From Aminipila sp032051575 (GTDB taxonomy: Bacteria > Bacillota > Clostridia > Peptostreptococcales > Anaerovoracaceae), in NCBI RefSeq assembly GCF_032051575.1, contig NZ_DAMBYD010000004.1:186001-250000 (forward strand): a stretch of DNA of 64,000 nt, given 5' to 3'. The notes beneath the pieces are model-generated. The model saw only the letters and a list, made by a program, of their open reading frames with translations, had not been told where the DNA came from and made no database searches. Shown here one piece after another: positions 9,578 through 17,729 of this stretch. A program made the translations under genes and the position numbers. Each line of letters starts with the position of its first letter. The stretch's first letter is position 1.

Positions 9578-9590
9578 GGGGGATTTACAA

Positions 9591-9971
9591 TTGGATAAAG
9601 TCAATGTTTTTCTTAGTTACACTTTGCGTGGAAATGATGTGGATTATTTAATACTTAAAAAAATAAAAGAACGATTGGAGATTTTAGAATGGTTATATGT
9701 TTATATTGATATTTTGGATAATGATAGTATTAATCATCAGGAGCGAGTATTTGAAGAATTAAATAGAGCAAATATTGTGTGTATTATCCAATCAACACAG
9801 ATTAATAATTCTATTTGGGTCCAAAAAGAACTAAAACATGCAAAACAGAAAAAAATACCTATTTTATGGTTATCTAATCAAGATATCCATGAGATATTAG
9901 AGATAACATCTTATGAAGGATTACTACAAAGCCTAGTTCTTAAAAAGATTCTAGAAAAATCATATTGTTAA
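9591..9971 (+). CDS. TIR-domain protein
   Basis: A 126-residue protein starts at TTG with AAGGGGGA 7 bases upstream. It is essentially one TIR domain: VFLSYT at 6-11 (strand A), a central acidic loop, IVCIIQSTQ (strand D), and NSIWVQKEL with the probable catalytic glutamate E80, then IPILWLS. Bacterial TIR domains cleave NAD+ or make signalling nucleotides from it. It pairs with the three-helix membrane gene just upstream. The short length leaves no room for a separate sensor domain. Confidence 0.75.
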   Translation: MDKVNVFLSYTLRGNDVDYLILKKIKERLEILEWLYVYIDILDNDSINHQERVFEELNRANIVCIIQSTQINNSIWVQKELKHAKQKKIPILWLSNQDIHEILEITSYEGLLQSLVLKKILEKSYC

Positions 9972-9984
9972 AAATGAATATAGT

Positions 9985-10062
9985 AAACTTGCCATTAGGC
10001 TAATAATACAGAGTAGGTTATAAGATAGTAAGCTAAATTGGGATTTATTAATGCAATTATTA
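9985..10062 (+). repeat. Array repeat copy 1
   Basis: The core lies at 10029-10046. The left half starts AACTTGCCATTAGGCTAA 14 bases after the TIR stop, and GGTTATAAGATAG precedes the core. Confidence 0.75.
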
Positions 10063-10115
10063 GTACAAACAAAGTTATATATTAAATTGAAATATTATGT
10101 GAGGTAATAGAAGGA

Positions 10116-10814
10116 ATGGAGACATATTCCAAAGAGATGATTGAAGAAGCCAAAGATAAAATAAAACTGTTAATTGATATTGTACATAATCTTGAAGATG
10201 TGTTTAAGGGAAGGCACTTTACTTTAGATGGGCATTTAGTAGGTTCAATTGGTGAGGTTATGGCAGTCTATTATTATGGGATATCATTATATGAGGCTTC
10301 AGCTCCAGTACATGATGGCAAATCACCTGATGGAAGAGAAGTTCAAATAAAAATCACTCAAGCAGATAGCATATTAATTGGTGATTCACCAGACTATTTA
10401 ATTGCATTTCACATGGATAGAGAAACAGGTGATATAGAAGAAATCTATAACGGACCTGGTGCTGTGCCATTTACTAAGGCATATCATTATCAGAAACATA
10501 ACAACAGGTATATGAGGGTATCTATGCTATGTAAGGAGGATAAAAAAGTTGTGGAGTCTGAACGTATTCCAATGCTACATAAAATTAAAAAGTATCAAAT
10601 TAATTTGCAGAAAGCAAGAAATATAAATAAGAAGACAACAATTACAGGATATATAAACAAAAATCAACAAAAGAATTTAGGAATTATAGGAAATAAAGGA
10701 ACTTTAAAGGGTCAAAGGTTATATAAAATGTGTTGTATGAATTGTGGTTTTGAATATGAGGCAAATGGCTGTGATATTTGGCTTAGGAGATGCCCTTCAT
10801 GTCAAAATAAGTAA
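10116..10814 (+). CDS. DUF6998-like restriction-endonuclease-fold protein with zinc ribbon
   Basis: This encodes 232 residues. The N-terminal 150 fit a PD-(D/E)XK-type core: E47 in GSIGE, D72 in SPDGRE, then Q77-I-K79. Such DUF6998-like domains occur in defence islands. The C-terminus (about 205-230) has two CxxC pairs (CMNC and CPSC) forming a zinc ribbon, probably for DNA binding. The stop codon TAA at 10812-10814 is formed by the first bases of the repeat core, so the reading frame runs directly into the repeat. Confidence 0.65.
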   Translation: METYSKEMIEEAKDKIKLLIDIVHNLEDVFKGRHFTLDGHLVGSIGEVMAVYYYGISLYEASAPVHDGKSPDGREVQIKITQADSILIGDSPDYLIAFHMDRETGDIEEIYNGPGAVPFTKAYHYQKHNNRYMRVSMLCKEDKKVVESERIPMLHKIKKYQINLQKARNINKKTTITGYINKNQQKNLGIIGNKGTLKGQRLYKMCCMNCGFEYEANGCDIWLRRCPSCQNK

Positions 10815-10887
10815 GCTAAATTGGGATTTGAGATTGACTAAGGTTTCAGATATGCGAAATTGGGATTACTGCTGATGATAGTAATAG
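10811..10887 (+). repeat. Array repeat copy 2, with a second nested core
   Basis: The core is at 10812-10829 and supplies the stop of the preceding gene. A second partial core (GCGAAATTGGGATTACTG, 10854-10871) follows within 45 bases, then GATGATAGTAATAG. Confidence 0.7.
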
Positions 10888-10967
10888 TATAAAGTAACTA
10901 AGGTAAAAAATACAAAGCAGTGAAGTGATATATTTTAGAAATAACAACATAAATGGAGGCTGTTTCA

Positions 10968-11069
10968 ATGGATAAAGCACATGAACACTTAATAGAAGAT
11001 TGGGTTAAATCACGAGAAATACATAGGAGAGAAATGTTAGAAAAGTTTCTGGATATTGTTATAAATTGA
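10968..11069 (+). CDS. Small hypothetical protein (33 aa)
   Basis: ATG 10968 is preceded by GGAGGC 7 bases upstream, a strong site for so short a frame. The product is a charged helical peptide starting MDKAHEHLIEDW, with no membrane segment. It ends 16 bases before the DUF7666 gene and lies in the same unit of the array. It could be a small partner of that gene or a leader peptide. Confidence 0.5.
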   Translation: MDKAHEHLIEDWVKSREIHRREMLEKFLDIVIN

Positions 11070-11085
11070 AAAGTGAGGTATAGAT

Positions 11086-11559
11086 TTGTTTTATAAAGGT
11101 TTCAACAAAAACCTTCAAGGTTATAATAATTATCAATTTTCTGTTGGTGAAACATATTCTACAGATAACAATGATACTTGGTTATGGTTTCATTATACTA
11201 AATATGTAAGTTCTACAATAATTTATTTTGACAAAGATATCCGCATTTGTGAAGTTGAGCCTGTTGGTAAAACTAGTTTCTTTAAAGATTCAACTGATGG
11301 TTATAAAAAAGGGTATTATACAACAAATAAGTTGAAAATAACTAGGGAATTATCCAAAAGTGAAATATTTGATTCCTTATATAAAGAAAAATGTAGGTAT
11401 TATCTTGTGCAAAAGTTAAATCCACCAATTAATATATTAATAAGATATAAAAGTAAAATACGTGGTAGTAGTTATTGTAGTAAAATTATTCAAAGAGCCG
11501 ATTTAAGGTCAGAAGAAAAGAAGTTAGTGATACCAAAATGTTGGCATAAATATATTTAG
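11086..11559 (+). CDS. DUF7666-like protein
   Basis: A 157-residue protein starts at TTG with GTGAGG 8 bases upstream. It opens FYKGFNKNLQGYNNYQFSVG, then has a GxTY segment, WFHYTKY and RICEVEPVG, the pattern I associate with DUF7666, small proteins common in phages and mobile elements. Its biochemical role is unknown. It is probably co-transcribed with the 33-residue gene before it. Confidence 0.55.
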   Translation: MFYKGFNKNLQGYNNYQFSVGETYSTDNNDTWLWFHYTKYVSSTIIYFDKDIRICEVEPVGKTSFFKDSTDGYKKGYYTTNKLKITRELSKSEIFDSLYKEKCRYYLVQKLNPPINILIRYKSKIRGSSYCSKIIQRADLRSEEKKLVIPKCWHKYI

Positions 11560-11594
11560 AATGTATTAGATGAAAAAGAAAATTATTTCTAGGC

Positions 11595-11704
11595 AACTTC
11601 ACATTATCCATATAATATATATCTGTTATATTTAAATTTGGTAATAAGATAGAAAGCTAAATTGGGATTTGGTTATTTTGAATTTTGACTGATAGTAATA
11701 ATTA
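11595..11704 (+). repeat. Array repeat copy 3
   Basis: The core is at 11653-11670. The left half (AACTTCACATTATCC) and the middle block ATATTTAAATTTGGTAATAA match copy 6 closely. Confidence 0.75.
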
Positions 11705-11740
11705 TAATGACTTAAACGATTGTGGTTGATGGAGGTAAAA

Positions 11741-12250
11741 ATGAAAGGAAAGGATATTTTTTATAATTATATTGATGAAAGTGAAACTAAATTAAAAGAC
11801 CATACTGCATTAAAAGACCATACTGCTAGAGTAGTAAAAATGTGTGAAAAATTCAGTGAAAAGCTAGATTTAAATGGCGAAAGAAAAGAATTATTGATAG
11901 ATGCTGCTTGGTTACATGATATTGCTAAATTTAATAATAAAAAGCAGCACAATGAAGAAAAGTATATTAGGGCTGCTGTTATAAAGGTATCAGAAGATAA
12001 AGAACTATCCGCTATATGTGAAATTATAAAAGCACACAAGGGCGATTTTGAACCTTGCAAAGAGTATGAGTTAGAAGCTGCTATATTGAGAATATGTGAC
12101 AAACTAGATAAATTTAAAAAGGGACAAGACGATGCATATAAAAAATGTAGAGAATCAATGGAAGAAATAAAAGAAATAATACCCGAATTACCAATTGAGT
12201 TTGAAAAAACTTATAATTCTTTCATGAAACAAGAAGGTTATTATTTATAG
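11741..12250 (+). CDS. HD-domain phosphohydrolase-like protein
   Basis: I chose ATG 11741 because GGAGG lies 6 bases upstream; the frame is open to 11720. The 169-residue protein has an HD-superfamily layout: a first histidine in DHTARVV, LHD at 58-60 (AWLHDIAKF), a later KAHKGD and a conserved CDKLDKF near the end. Such enzymes hydrolyse nucleotides, including (p)ppGpp or cyclic nucleotides. An exact 18-base tandem duplication at 11791-11826 repeats the LKDHTA segment, so the first metal histidine occurs twice (H21 and H27). Confidence 0.75.
   Translation: MKGKDIFYNYIDESETKLKDHTALKDHTARVVKMCEKFSEKLDLNGERKELLIDAAWLHDIAKFNNKKQHNEEKYIRAAVIKVSEDKELSAICEIIKAHKGDFEPCKEYELEAAILRICDKLDKFKKGQDDAYKKCRESMEEIKEIIPELPIEFEKTYNSFMKQEGYYL
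11791..11826 (+). repeat. Perfect 18-bp tandem duplication inside the HD gene
   Basis: The unit ATTAAAAGACCATACTGC occurs twice back to back and keeps the frame. It duplicates six residues around the first metal-binding histidine. Confidence 0.9.
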
Positions 12251-12308
12251 ATATTTGCGATTGAAACCAGTCAAGATATGAAAGATTATACAAAGTAGTT
12301 ACATTTTT

Positions 12309-12374
12309 ACTTGGTTTAAGCTAGGAAGCTAAATTGGTATTTGATGATTGGCTTAGTTTCTACTAATAGTAATT
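12309..12374 (+). repeat. Array repeat copy 4 (diverged)
   Basis: The core AAGCTAAATTGGTATTT is at 12326-12342 with the right half TGATGATTGGCTTAGTTTC. The left half is degraded. A stray left-type block, GGTATAAGATAGTGA, lies at 12438-12452, suggesting a rearranged copy. Confidence 0.65.
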
Positions 12375-12528
12375 ATGAGATGTAGTAAAGCAAGAGTTTG
12401 AGATTGAGTAATAAAATTAATTGTATTTTAGGAGATGGGTATAAGATAGTGATTATATAATTCATATACTGATTAGTTGTGCAGGTGAAGGAATAATAAT
12501 AAAGCTTTAGAAGGGTAGCAATAGAGAG

Positions 12529-13023
12529 ATGAGTGAAAAAAATTTGCGGCAGGGTCAAGCACTAGCAATGCAATGGGTTATATATGCACTTCAAAAATTG
12601 AATTTAGATATAAAGAATAATGGTGGAGTTAGTAAAGCTTTAAGAGGAGATGCAAAATCTGCATCTGGAAGTAATGATTTAGACGTTTTGTCAATAGGAT
12701 GTGATTACGTAGTGAATTTTATTTTACCTTTTGCTCTTGAACTTGCACTAAAATCTTTACTATTAAAAGAAGGTCAAAATGCTGACAGAATTCATGGATT
12801 AATAAATTTATACAATAATCTTCCTGAATCAACAAGAAATGCTCTAGAAGATAACTATTTTAAGGAACAAAATGTTAAAAGCATTACAATTGAAAAGTTA
12901 CTAGATAATCATAAGGATGATTTTATCAACTGGCGTTATCTAGATAATTCCGAATCACTTAAAAAAAATGAAAAAGAAATGCAGCTAGCATTATGCTCCA
13001 TACTGGATATTTGTAATTCATAG
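12529..13023 (+). CDS. HEPN-like protein
   Basis: A 164-residue, mostly helical protein. The block LPFALELALKSLLLKEG, the IHGL segment and WRYL near the end resemble HEPN-fold proteins, many of which are RNases or nucleotide-binding partners in toxin-antitoxin and defence loci. The typical RX4-6H catalytic motif is not evident, so it may be a non-catalytic HEPN. It is a lone gene of one array unit. The region between the repeat and this gene holds no other gene. Confidence 0.5.
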   Translation: MSEKNLRQGQALAMQWVIYALQKLNLDIKNNGGVSKALRGDAKSASGSNDLDVLSIGCDYVVNFILPFALELALKSLLLKEGQNADRIHGLINLYNNLPESTRNALEDNYFKEQNVKSITIEKLLDNHKDDFINWRYLDNSESLKKNEKEMQLALCSILDICNS

Positions 13024-13040
13024 TACTTATAAAGTATTGG

Positions 13041-13119
13041 AATTGGTTATAAGATAGTAAGCTAAATTGGGATTTGATGATTGGCTTAGGTTCCAGTGAT
13101 AATAGCTAGCAGTAATAAG
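13041..13119 (+). repeat. Array repeat copy 5
   Basis: The core is at 13058-13075. It is one of the best complete right halves: GATGATTGGCTTAGG followed by TTCCAGTGATAATAG. The preceding block is AATTGGTTATAAGATAG. Confidence 0.8.
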
Positions 13120-13129
13120 ATGAGGTGGA

Positions 13130-13240
13130 TTTATAAGACAAGCAATAGCAGATACATTAGGTAGCACCTATGAGCAAGCTTTCACTCTACCAGATGGTGT
13201 TCAAATTAAAATAAGCAATATGATTAGCAATGGAGGTTAA
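13130..13240 (+). pseudogene. Relic of a coding sequence (about 33 codons)
   Basis: An open frame without a start codon reads RQAIADTLGSTYEQAF, then TLPDGVQIKISN, ending in TAA at 13238-13240 just before the DUF262 gene. It has the look of a real protein tail, not random AT-rich translation, so it may be the 3' end of a deleted cassette gene. The family is not recognised. Confidence 0.4.
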
Positions 13241-13243
13241 GAT

Positions 13244-14761
13244 ATGGCGATTGATAAAAAGACAATAGGAAAACTGAAAGGCCTTAGGTTTTTCGTACCT
13301 TCATACCAACGAGGGTATCGTTGGACAGAATTTGAAGTATCAGCTTTACTTGATGATGTGTCTGAATTTTCAATTGAAGGGGATAAAAGATACTGTATTC
13401 AGCCGCTTATAGTGAAAAAACGCGAGGATGGTTCTTTCGAGGTGGTAGACGGTCAGCAACGCCTTACTACTATTTATATTTTTATGAAAATTGCTGCACA
13501 AGAAATTCGCTCTGCAGTGCCTCCCTTTGACTTGAACTACGAAACGCGTAAAAATAGCGGTTCTTTTTTAAAGACTTTATCAGACGAAAAAAACTTTGAT
13601 GATTCAAATATTGATTTTTATTATATGGGCCGTGCTTATAGCAATATGAATAAATGGCTTGAATCTCAACCTGATAAGTCAGTTGCCATTCAAGAACTTA
13701 ACACCAAGATTAGGAAAAGTGTGTTTTTTATATGGTACGAGCTCCCTCATAATATTGACCCGATTGCAATGTTCACAAAAGTGAATCTGGGAAAAATTCC
13801 TCTCACAAATGCGGAACTTATTAAAGCCTTGATTCTTAACCAAGACAACTTCGGCATAGATGCAAGAAAGAGGCAAACTGAGATTTCCATAGCGTGGGAC
13901 AGGATAGAGCAAGGGTTGCGTGATGATTCCTTTTGGTATTTCCTTTGCGAAAAAGAGCAAAGCGGCACTCGCATTGATATGCTATTTGATTTGCTTGCAA
14001 AGGACTATAATGCAATTGCACAGAATCCGATATCAACAAGTCAAAACTACTTTCCGTTTTTGGTTTTCTCAGCAGCTCTGAAAAACGCAAAAGGAAAAGA
14101 AGAATTCGTTAATGCCCTTTGGAGCGATGTTGAAAAGTTATATTCCGAATTTCGTGATTGGTATAATGACTTAAATAAATATCACACAATCGGTTATCTA
14201 ATAGCTAATGGCACAAAGATTACAGAGATTTTTTCACTTACACGCGGCAAGCGAAAATGTGAGGTTGCCACAGCCTTACTTGCAAAGGCTAAAATTAAGT
14301 ACGATGATTTAAATATACTCGCTCTTGATACAACTGCCCATAAGAAAAGGATCCGCCAGTTGCTCTTACTCTTTAACATCGCAACACTTGTATGTAAAAG
14401 TGAAAAACAATATCGTTTTCCGTTTGACATTTATAAGCGAGAACAATGGGATATTGAGCATATCCATGCAACTGCAGATGAAACAGATGATGCAGATGAT
14501 AGCCTTGGTAACCTTGCCTTGCTCGACTGCCATACAAATCGCAGTTATAAGGAAGCACAATTCGTAGACAAACGAAAGATAATTATTGAACGCGAATCGA
14601 AGGGACTTTTTGTACCGCTGTGTACAAAAAATGTTTTTTTGAAGGTGTATTCAAAAAATCTTAATGGTATGGATTCATGGAACGAAAAAGACAAAACAGA
14701 GTATGTTTCAGCTATAAAACAAACGCTAGATACATTCTTTAATGGGAGGTCAGAACAATGA
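13244..14761 (+). CDS. DUF262/DUF1524 protein (GmrSD-like type IV restriction)
   Basis: A 505-residue protein. The N-terminal DUF262 domain has VPSYQRGYRW (18-27) and the DGQQR motif at 69-73; the C-terminal DUF1524 domain has an HNH-type core, with WDIEHI near residue 405 and LGNLALL followed by a late asparagine. Proteins with this pair restrict DNA carrying modified bases, using nucleotide hydrolysis in DUF262. GGAGG lies 8 bases before ATG. It overlaps the next gene by 4 bases (ATGA), so the two form one unit. Its GC content is higher than that of most array genes. Confidence 0.85.
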   Translation: MAIDKKTIGKLKGLRFFVPSYQRGYRWTEFEVSALLDDVSEFSIEGDKRYCIQPLIVKKREDGSFEVVDGQQRLTTIYIFMKIAAQEIRSAVPPFDLNYETRKNSGSFLKTLSDEKNFDDSNIDFYYMGRAYSNMNKWLESQPDKSVAIQELNTKIRKSVFFIWYELPHNIDPIAMFTKVNLGKIPLTNAELIKALILNQDNFGIDARKRQTEISIAWDRIEQGLRDDSFWYFLCEKEQSGTRIDMLFDLLAKDYNAIAQNPISTSQNYFPFLVFSAALKNAKGKEEFVNALWSDVEKLYSEFRDWYNDLNKYHTIGYLIANGTKITEIFSLTRGKRKCEVATALLAKAKIKYDDLNILALDTTAHKKRIRQLLLLFNIATLVCKSEKQYRFPFDIYKREQWDIEHIHATADETDDADDSLGNLALLDCHTNRSYKEAQFVDKRKIIIERESKGLFVPLCTKNVFLKVYSKNLNGMDSWNEKDKTEYVSAIKQTLDTFFNGRSEQ

Positions 14762-16785
14762 GTGAAAAAACAATTGATACTTTATTTGAATTACTTGATG
14801 AATATCGGGTTGAAGTGCCAATTGTCCAACGGGATTATGCCCAAGGACGACAAGATGTCCATGCAAAAACCGTGCGTTCCAATTTGCTTATTGATATGCG
14901 AGCCGCTATCCTGGAGGAAACATCACCACTTGACCTTAATTTCGTATATGGAAAAGCTGAAGGTGAAAAATTCGTACCAATCGATGGGCAACAGCGGTTA
15001 ACAACACTCTTCCTTCTACATTTGTATGCTTTTCGCAATGAGGAGGCCAAAACGCCTCTCTTGCATAAGTTTACATATGAAACTCGTATAACATCCCGTG
15101 AATTTTTGAAAAAGCTGATTGATAACCGTTCTGCTGTTTTTGCGGTTGGAACAAGCCCATCAGTGGAGATTGAGGATTCGGAGTGGTTCGTTTCAGGTTG
15201 GATGCACGATCCGACTATCAAATCCGCTCTTGTTATGCTCGATGATATACAAGCAACATTTGGGGATATAGACCATCTTGCTGGAAAACTGGCTGGTTCG
15301 GGTGGTAAACCACTTGTTTTCAAGTTTTTAGAAATGCAGGAGCTCGGTATGGAGGACAGCTTATATATTAAATTAAATGCCCGTGGGAAACCGCTGACGG
15401 AATTTGAGAATTTTAAAGCACGGTTAATAGGCAGGATGAAAAAGTTAGAATTATCATATATTGATAAGTTCGAGTTTTATTTTGACTGTGATTGGACTGA
15501 CCTTTTTTGGACGGAACACAAGGAAGATTTTGACCAAACATACTATGCTTTCTTTGGTGTTCTGTTAATGAACAATGGAATAATTCAAGACGATAAGAAT
15601 TGGGCAAACACCCTGGACTATAGCAAGATTAGTGCAGAAGTGTTTGAAACGGCATTTTATACACTGAACTTCTTATGTGAAAACTCTAATTATAAAGATG
15701 TAAACTTTTTAATATTTAGTGCTTTAACCGAAGGGCGTACCTATACTAATCGTGTTTTGTTTCACGCTATAACAACGTATTTATTTAAGACAAAGGGTGT
15801 AGATAAAGGCCCATTAAAACAATGGTTACGTATAATTAAAAACCTCACGCTTAATAGCACAATAGATGTTTACAACTTATATCGCAATGCAATTGAAAGC
15901 ATTAATGCTCTTGTTAAAAACTGTGATACTTTACTTACATATTTCTCGACTAAGGGTAAAGTTTTAGGCTTTAATCAACAACAAATAGTAGAGGAGCAAG
16001 AAAAGGCACAAATAATTATAGGTGATAAGAGTTTTGCACTAGAAATCTACAGGGCAGAACAACACTGTTATTTCAGTGGGCAGATTCGTTCAGCACTTTA
16101 CCTTGCAAAGAGTGGTGAAGGCAAATATGAAAAAGAACATTTTATACAATACTGGAATAAAATATCTGCTTTGTTTGACGATGTGAAACCAAGGCATGGG
16201 CATTTATTACGTCGTGCGCTACTTACTTTTGGTGATTACACACTACCGGTAAGTCAATTTAAAACATTGTGCGTTGATGATCCAAATGAAGCTGTAAATA
16301 CCCCCAGTTTAAAATCATTGTTCGCTAATTGCGGTAATGTTGTCAAACAACTGCTTGACACACTTGACCCAAATACTGATATACAAGCACAACTGAAAGG
16401 AATAATTGCAAAATCGTCGGTGCCTAAAAAAGATTGGAGGTATTGTTTAATACACTATCCACAGCTGTTTAAATGGATGAGTGTATCTCACTTGCGACTA
16501 CGCCTTCTCCAAAGCGAAATGCATCTCATACAAAACAAATGGTCAAATGGCTATAATTATGCACTTTTTCTTTCAGCATTGCACGAGGAATTGAAAAGCC
16601 GTAAGATAGAGTCACTATTTGATGGCGAATTGGGCATTTATGTTCAGCACTACCTTTATGCAAAGGGGTATACCATAAGTTTTAGTAATGGGAAGTTCAA
16701 GGTTACAAATGGAGCTAGTAAGATTTTATTTGAATCACAAGCAGACCACCCGATTTCCGAAACAGCAGAATTTCTGTCTAAATGA
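14758..16785 (+). CDS. Second DUF262-domain protein of the pair
   Basis: A 675-residue protein translated from an ATGA overlap. DUF262 motifs are VPIVQRDYAQG (20-30) and DGQQRLTT (76-83). No clear HNH is seen in the C-terminal half, which contains RHGHLLRRALLTFGDY and may be a substrate-recognition region. Two DUF262 genes in tandem occur in defence islands; the first protein probably supplies the nuclease and this one the sensor or motor. That division is inference. Confidence 0.8.
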   Translation: MSEKTIDTLFELLDEYRVEVPIVQRDYAQGRQDVHAKTVRSNLLIDMRAAILEETSPLDLNFVYGKAEGEKFVPIDGQQRLTTLFLLHLYAFRNEEAKTPLLHKFTYETRITSREFLKKLIDNRSAVFAVGTSPSVEIEDSEWFVSGWMHDPTIKSALVMLDDIQATFGDIDHLAGKLAGSGGKPLVFKFLEMQELGMEDSLYIKLNARGKPLTEFENFKARLIGRMKKLELSYIDKFEFYFDCDWTDLFWTEHKEDFDQTYYAFFGVLLMNNGIIQDDKNWANTLDYSKISAEVFETAFYTLNFLCENSNYKDVNFLIFSALTEGRTYTNRVLFHAITTYLFKTKGVDKGPLKQWLRIIKNLTLNSTIDVYNLYRNAIESINALVKNCDTLLTYFSTKGKVLGFNQQQIVEEQEKAQIIIGDKSFALEIYRAEQHCYFSGQIRSALYLAKSGEGKYEKEHFIQYWNKISALFDDVKPRHGHLLRRALLTFGDYTLPVSQFKTLCVDDPNEAVNTPSLKSLFANCGNVVKQLLDTLDPNTDIQAQLKGIIAKSSVPKKDWRYCLIHYPQLFKWMSVSHLRLRLLQSEMHLIQNKWSNGYNYALFLSALHEELKSRKIESLFDGELGIYVQHYLYAKGYTISFSNGKFKVTNGASKILFESQADHPISETAEFLSK

Positions 16786-17119
16786 TTTGTGGATTTTTGA
16801 GAGACTTTCGCCACATTGAAAGTGAATTATCACGGACGAAAATGAAAATTCTCGCTGTGAGTATCCAGAAGAGTACGTTAAGAGGATTTATAGAAAAATC
16901 AAACCAACAGGTCATAGTTTGAAATTAAATATGAAATGGTTGACTATTGTAGCAACAGTATAGTTAGTCATCGATTTTGTACAAGTAATATTGGATAGAG
17001 ACAAATTGTACGAGTATAAAAGCGGTAGGTATGAAAATCGACTATAATGAGCCTGCTTGATTATATAGATATAACTCTTAATATGTTTCAGGGAGTCTTA
17101 TAATTCAGTATGTTCATAC
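16786..17119 (+). pseudogene. Gene-free stretch with decayed coding relics
   Basis: No intact gene is present. Between about 16838 and 17048 two short frames look like relics: one reads RCEYPEEYVKRIYRK and ends at a stop near 16960, the next reads DFVQVILDRDKLYEYKSG and ends near 17045. They may come from one degraded gene. There is no ribosome site or start codon. Confidence 0.35.
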
Positions 17120-17196
17120 AAGCTTCCCATTATGCTTAGAATACATAGCTTTTATATTTAAATTTGGTTATAAGATAGTAAGCTAAATTGGGATTA
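17120..17196 (+). repeat. Array repeat copy 6 (clearest palindrome)
   Basis: The left arm TCCCATTATGCTTA (17125-17138) can pair with TAAGCTAAATTGGGA (17179-17193), with one unpaired base and about 40 bases between the arms. The block AATTTGGTTATAAGATAG precedes the core. Confidence 0.8.
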
Positions 17197-17363
17197 GACT
17201 TAGACAATATATAATTAAGTTAAATTTATTATTATAATAGTCTACCATTATGTGTTTTAGATTCTATTTTCTATAGAAGTTACATATTTATCGGACATAA
17301 ATGCACTAACGATATTATTTTAAATGCAGTATTGAGGTAATAAGATTTAAGAAAGGTGATATA

Positions 17364-17720
17364 ATGAACCGAATTTTTAAGAAATTAAATATAAGAGAAA
17401 AAACTTCAGAAGATAAAATTATAATTAATAAAGGGAAGCATGAAGTTACATTAACAAATGAACAAATAGAGATTGCTGAGAAAATTAAATTTTGGGAGAT
17501 TCAAAAAGATTATAATAAAGAAATTGTTAAACGCTTGAAAACCTATGAAAAGCAAATAAGCGAATTAAAAACAGAACTCGAAAAGCTTAAAAATGTAAAA
17601 TCTGTGCTTTCAGATACGGGGCTAAAAACTTCTAAATTATATAATATAAAAAATGCAATGATTATTTCTGCTATAGCATTGATTTCATCGTTGATTGCTA
17701 TAATCAATGTGATTATATAG
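17364..17720 (+). CDS. Coiled-coil, tail-anchored hypothetical protein
   Basis: A 118-residue protein. Residues ~30-85 are a charged coiled coil (Lys/Glu-rich), and residues ~93-117 form a single C-terminal hydrophobic helix with almost nothing after it, as in tail-anchored proteins. GAAAGG lies 8 bases before ATG. Only 9 bases separate it from the next gene, so both are likely a two-gene unit acting at the membrane. No family is recognised. Confidence 0.6.
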   Translation: MNRIFKKLNIREKTSEDKIIINKGKHEVTLTNEQIEIAEKIKFWEIQKDYNKEIVKRLKTYEKQISELKTELEKLKNVKSVLSDTGLKTSKLYNIKNAMIISAIALISSLIAIINVII

Positions 17721-17729
17721 GAGGTAGTT

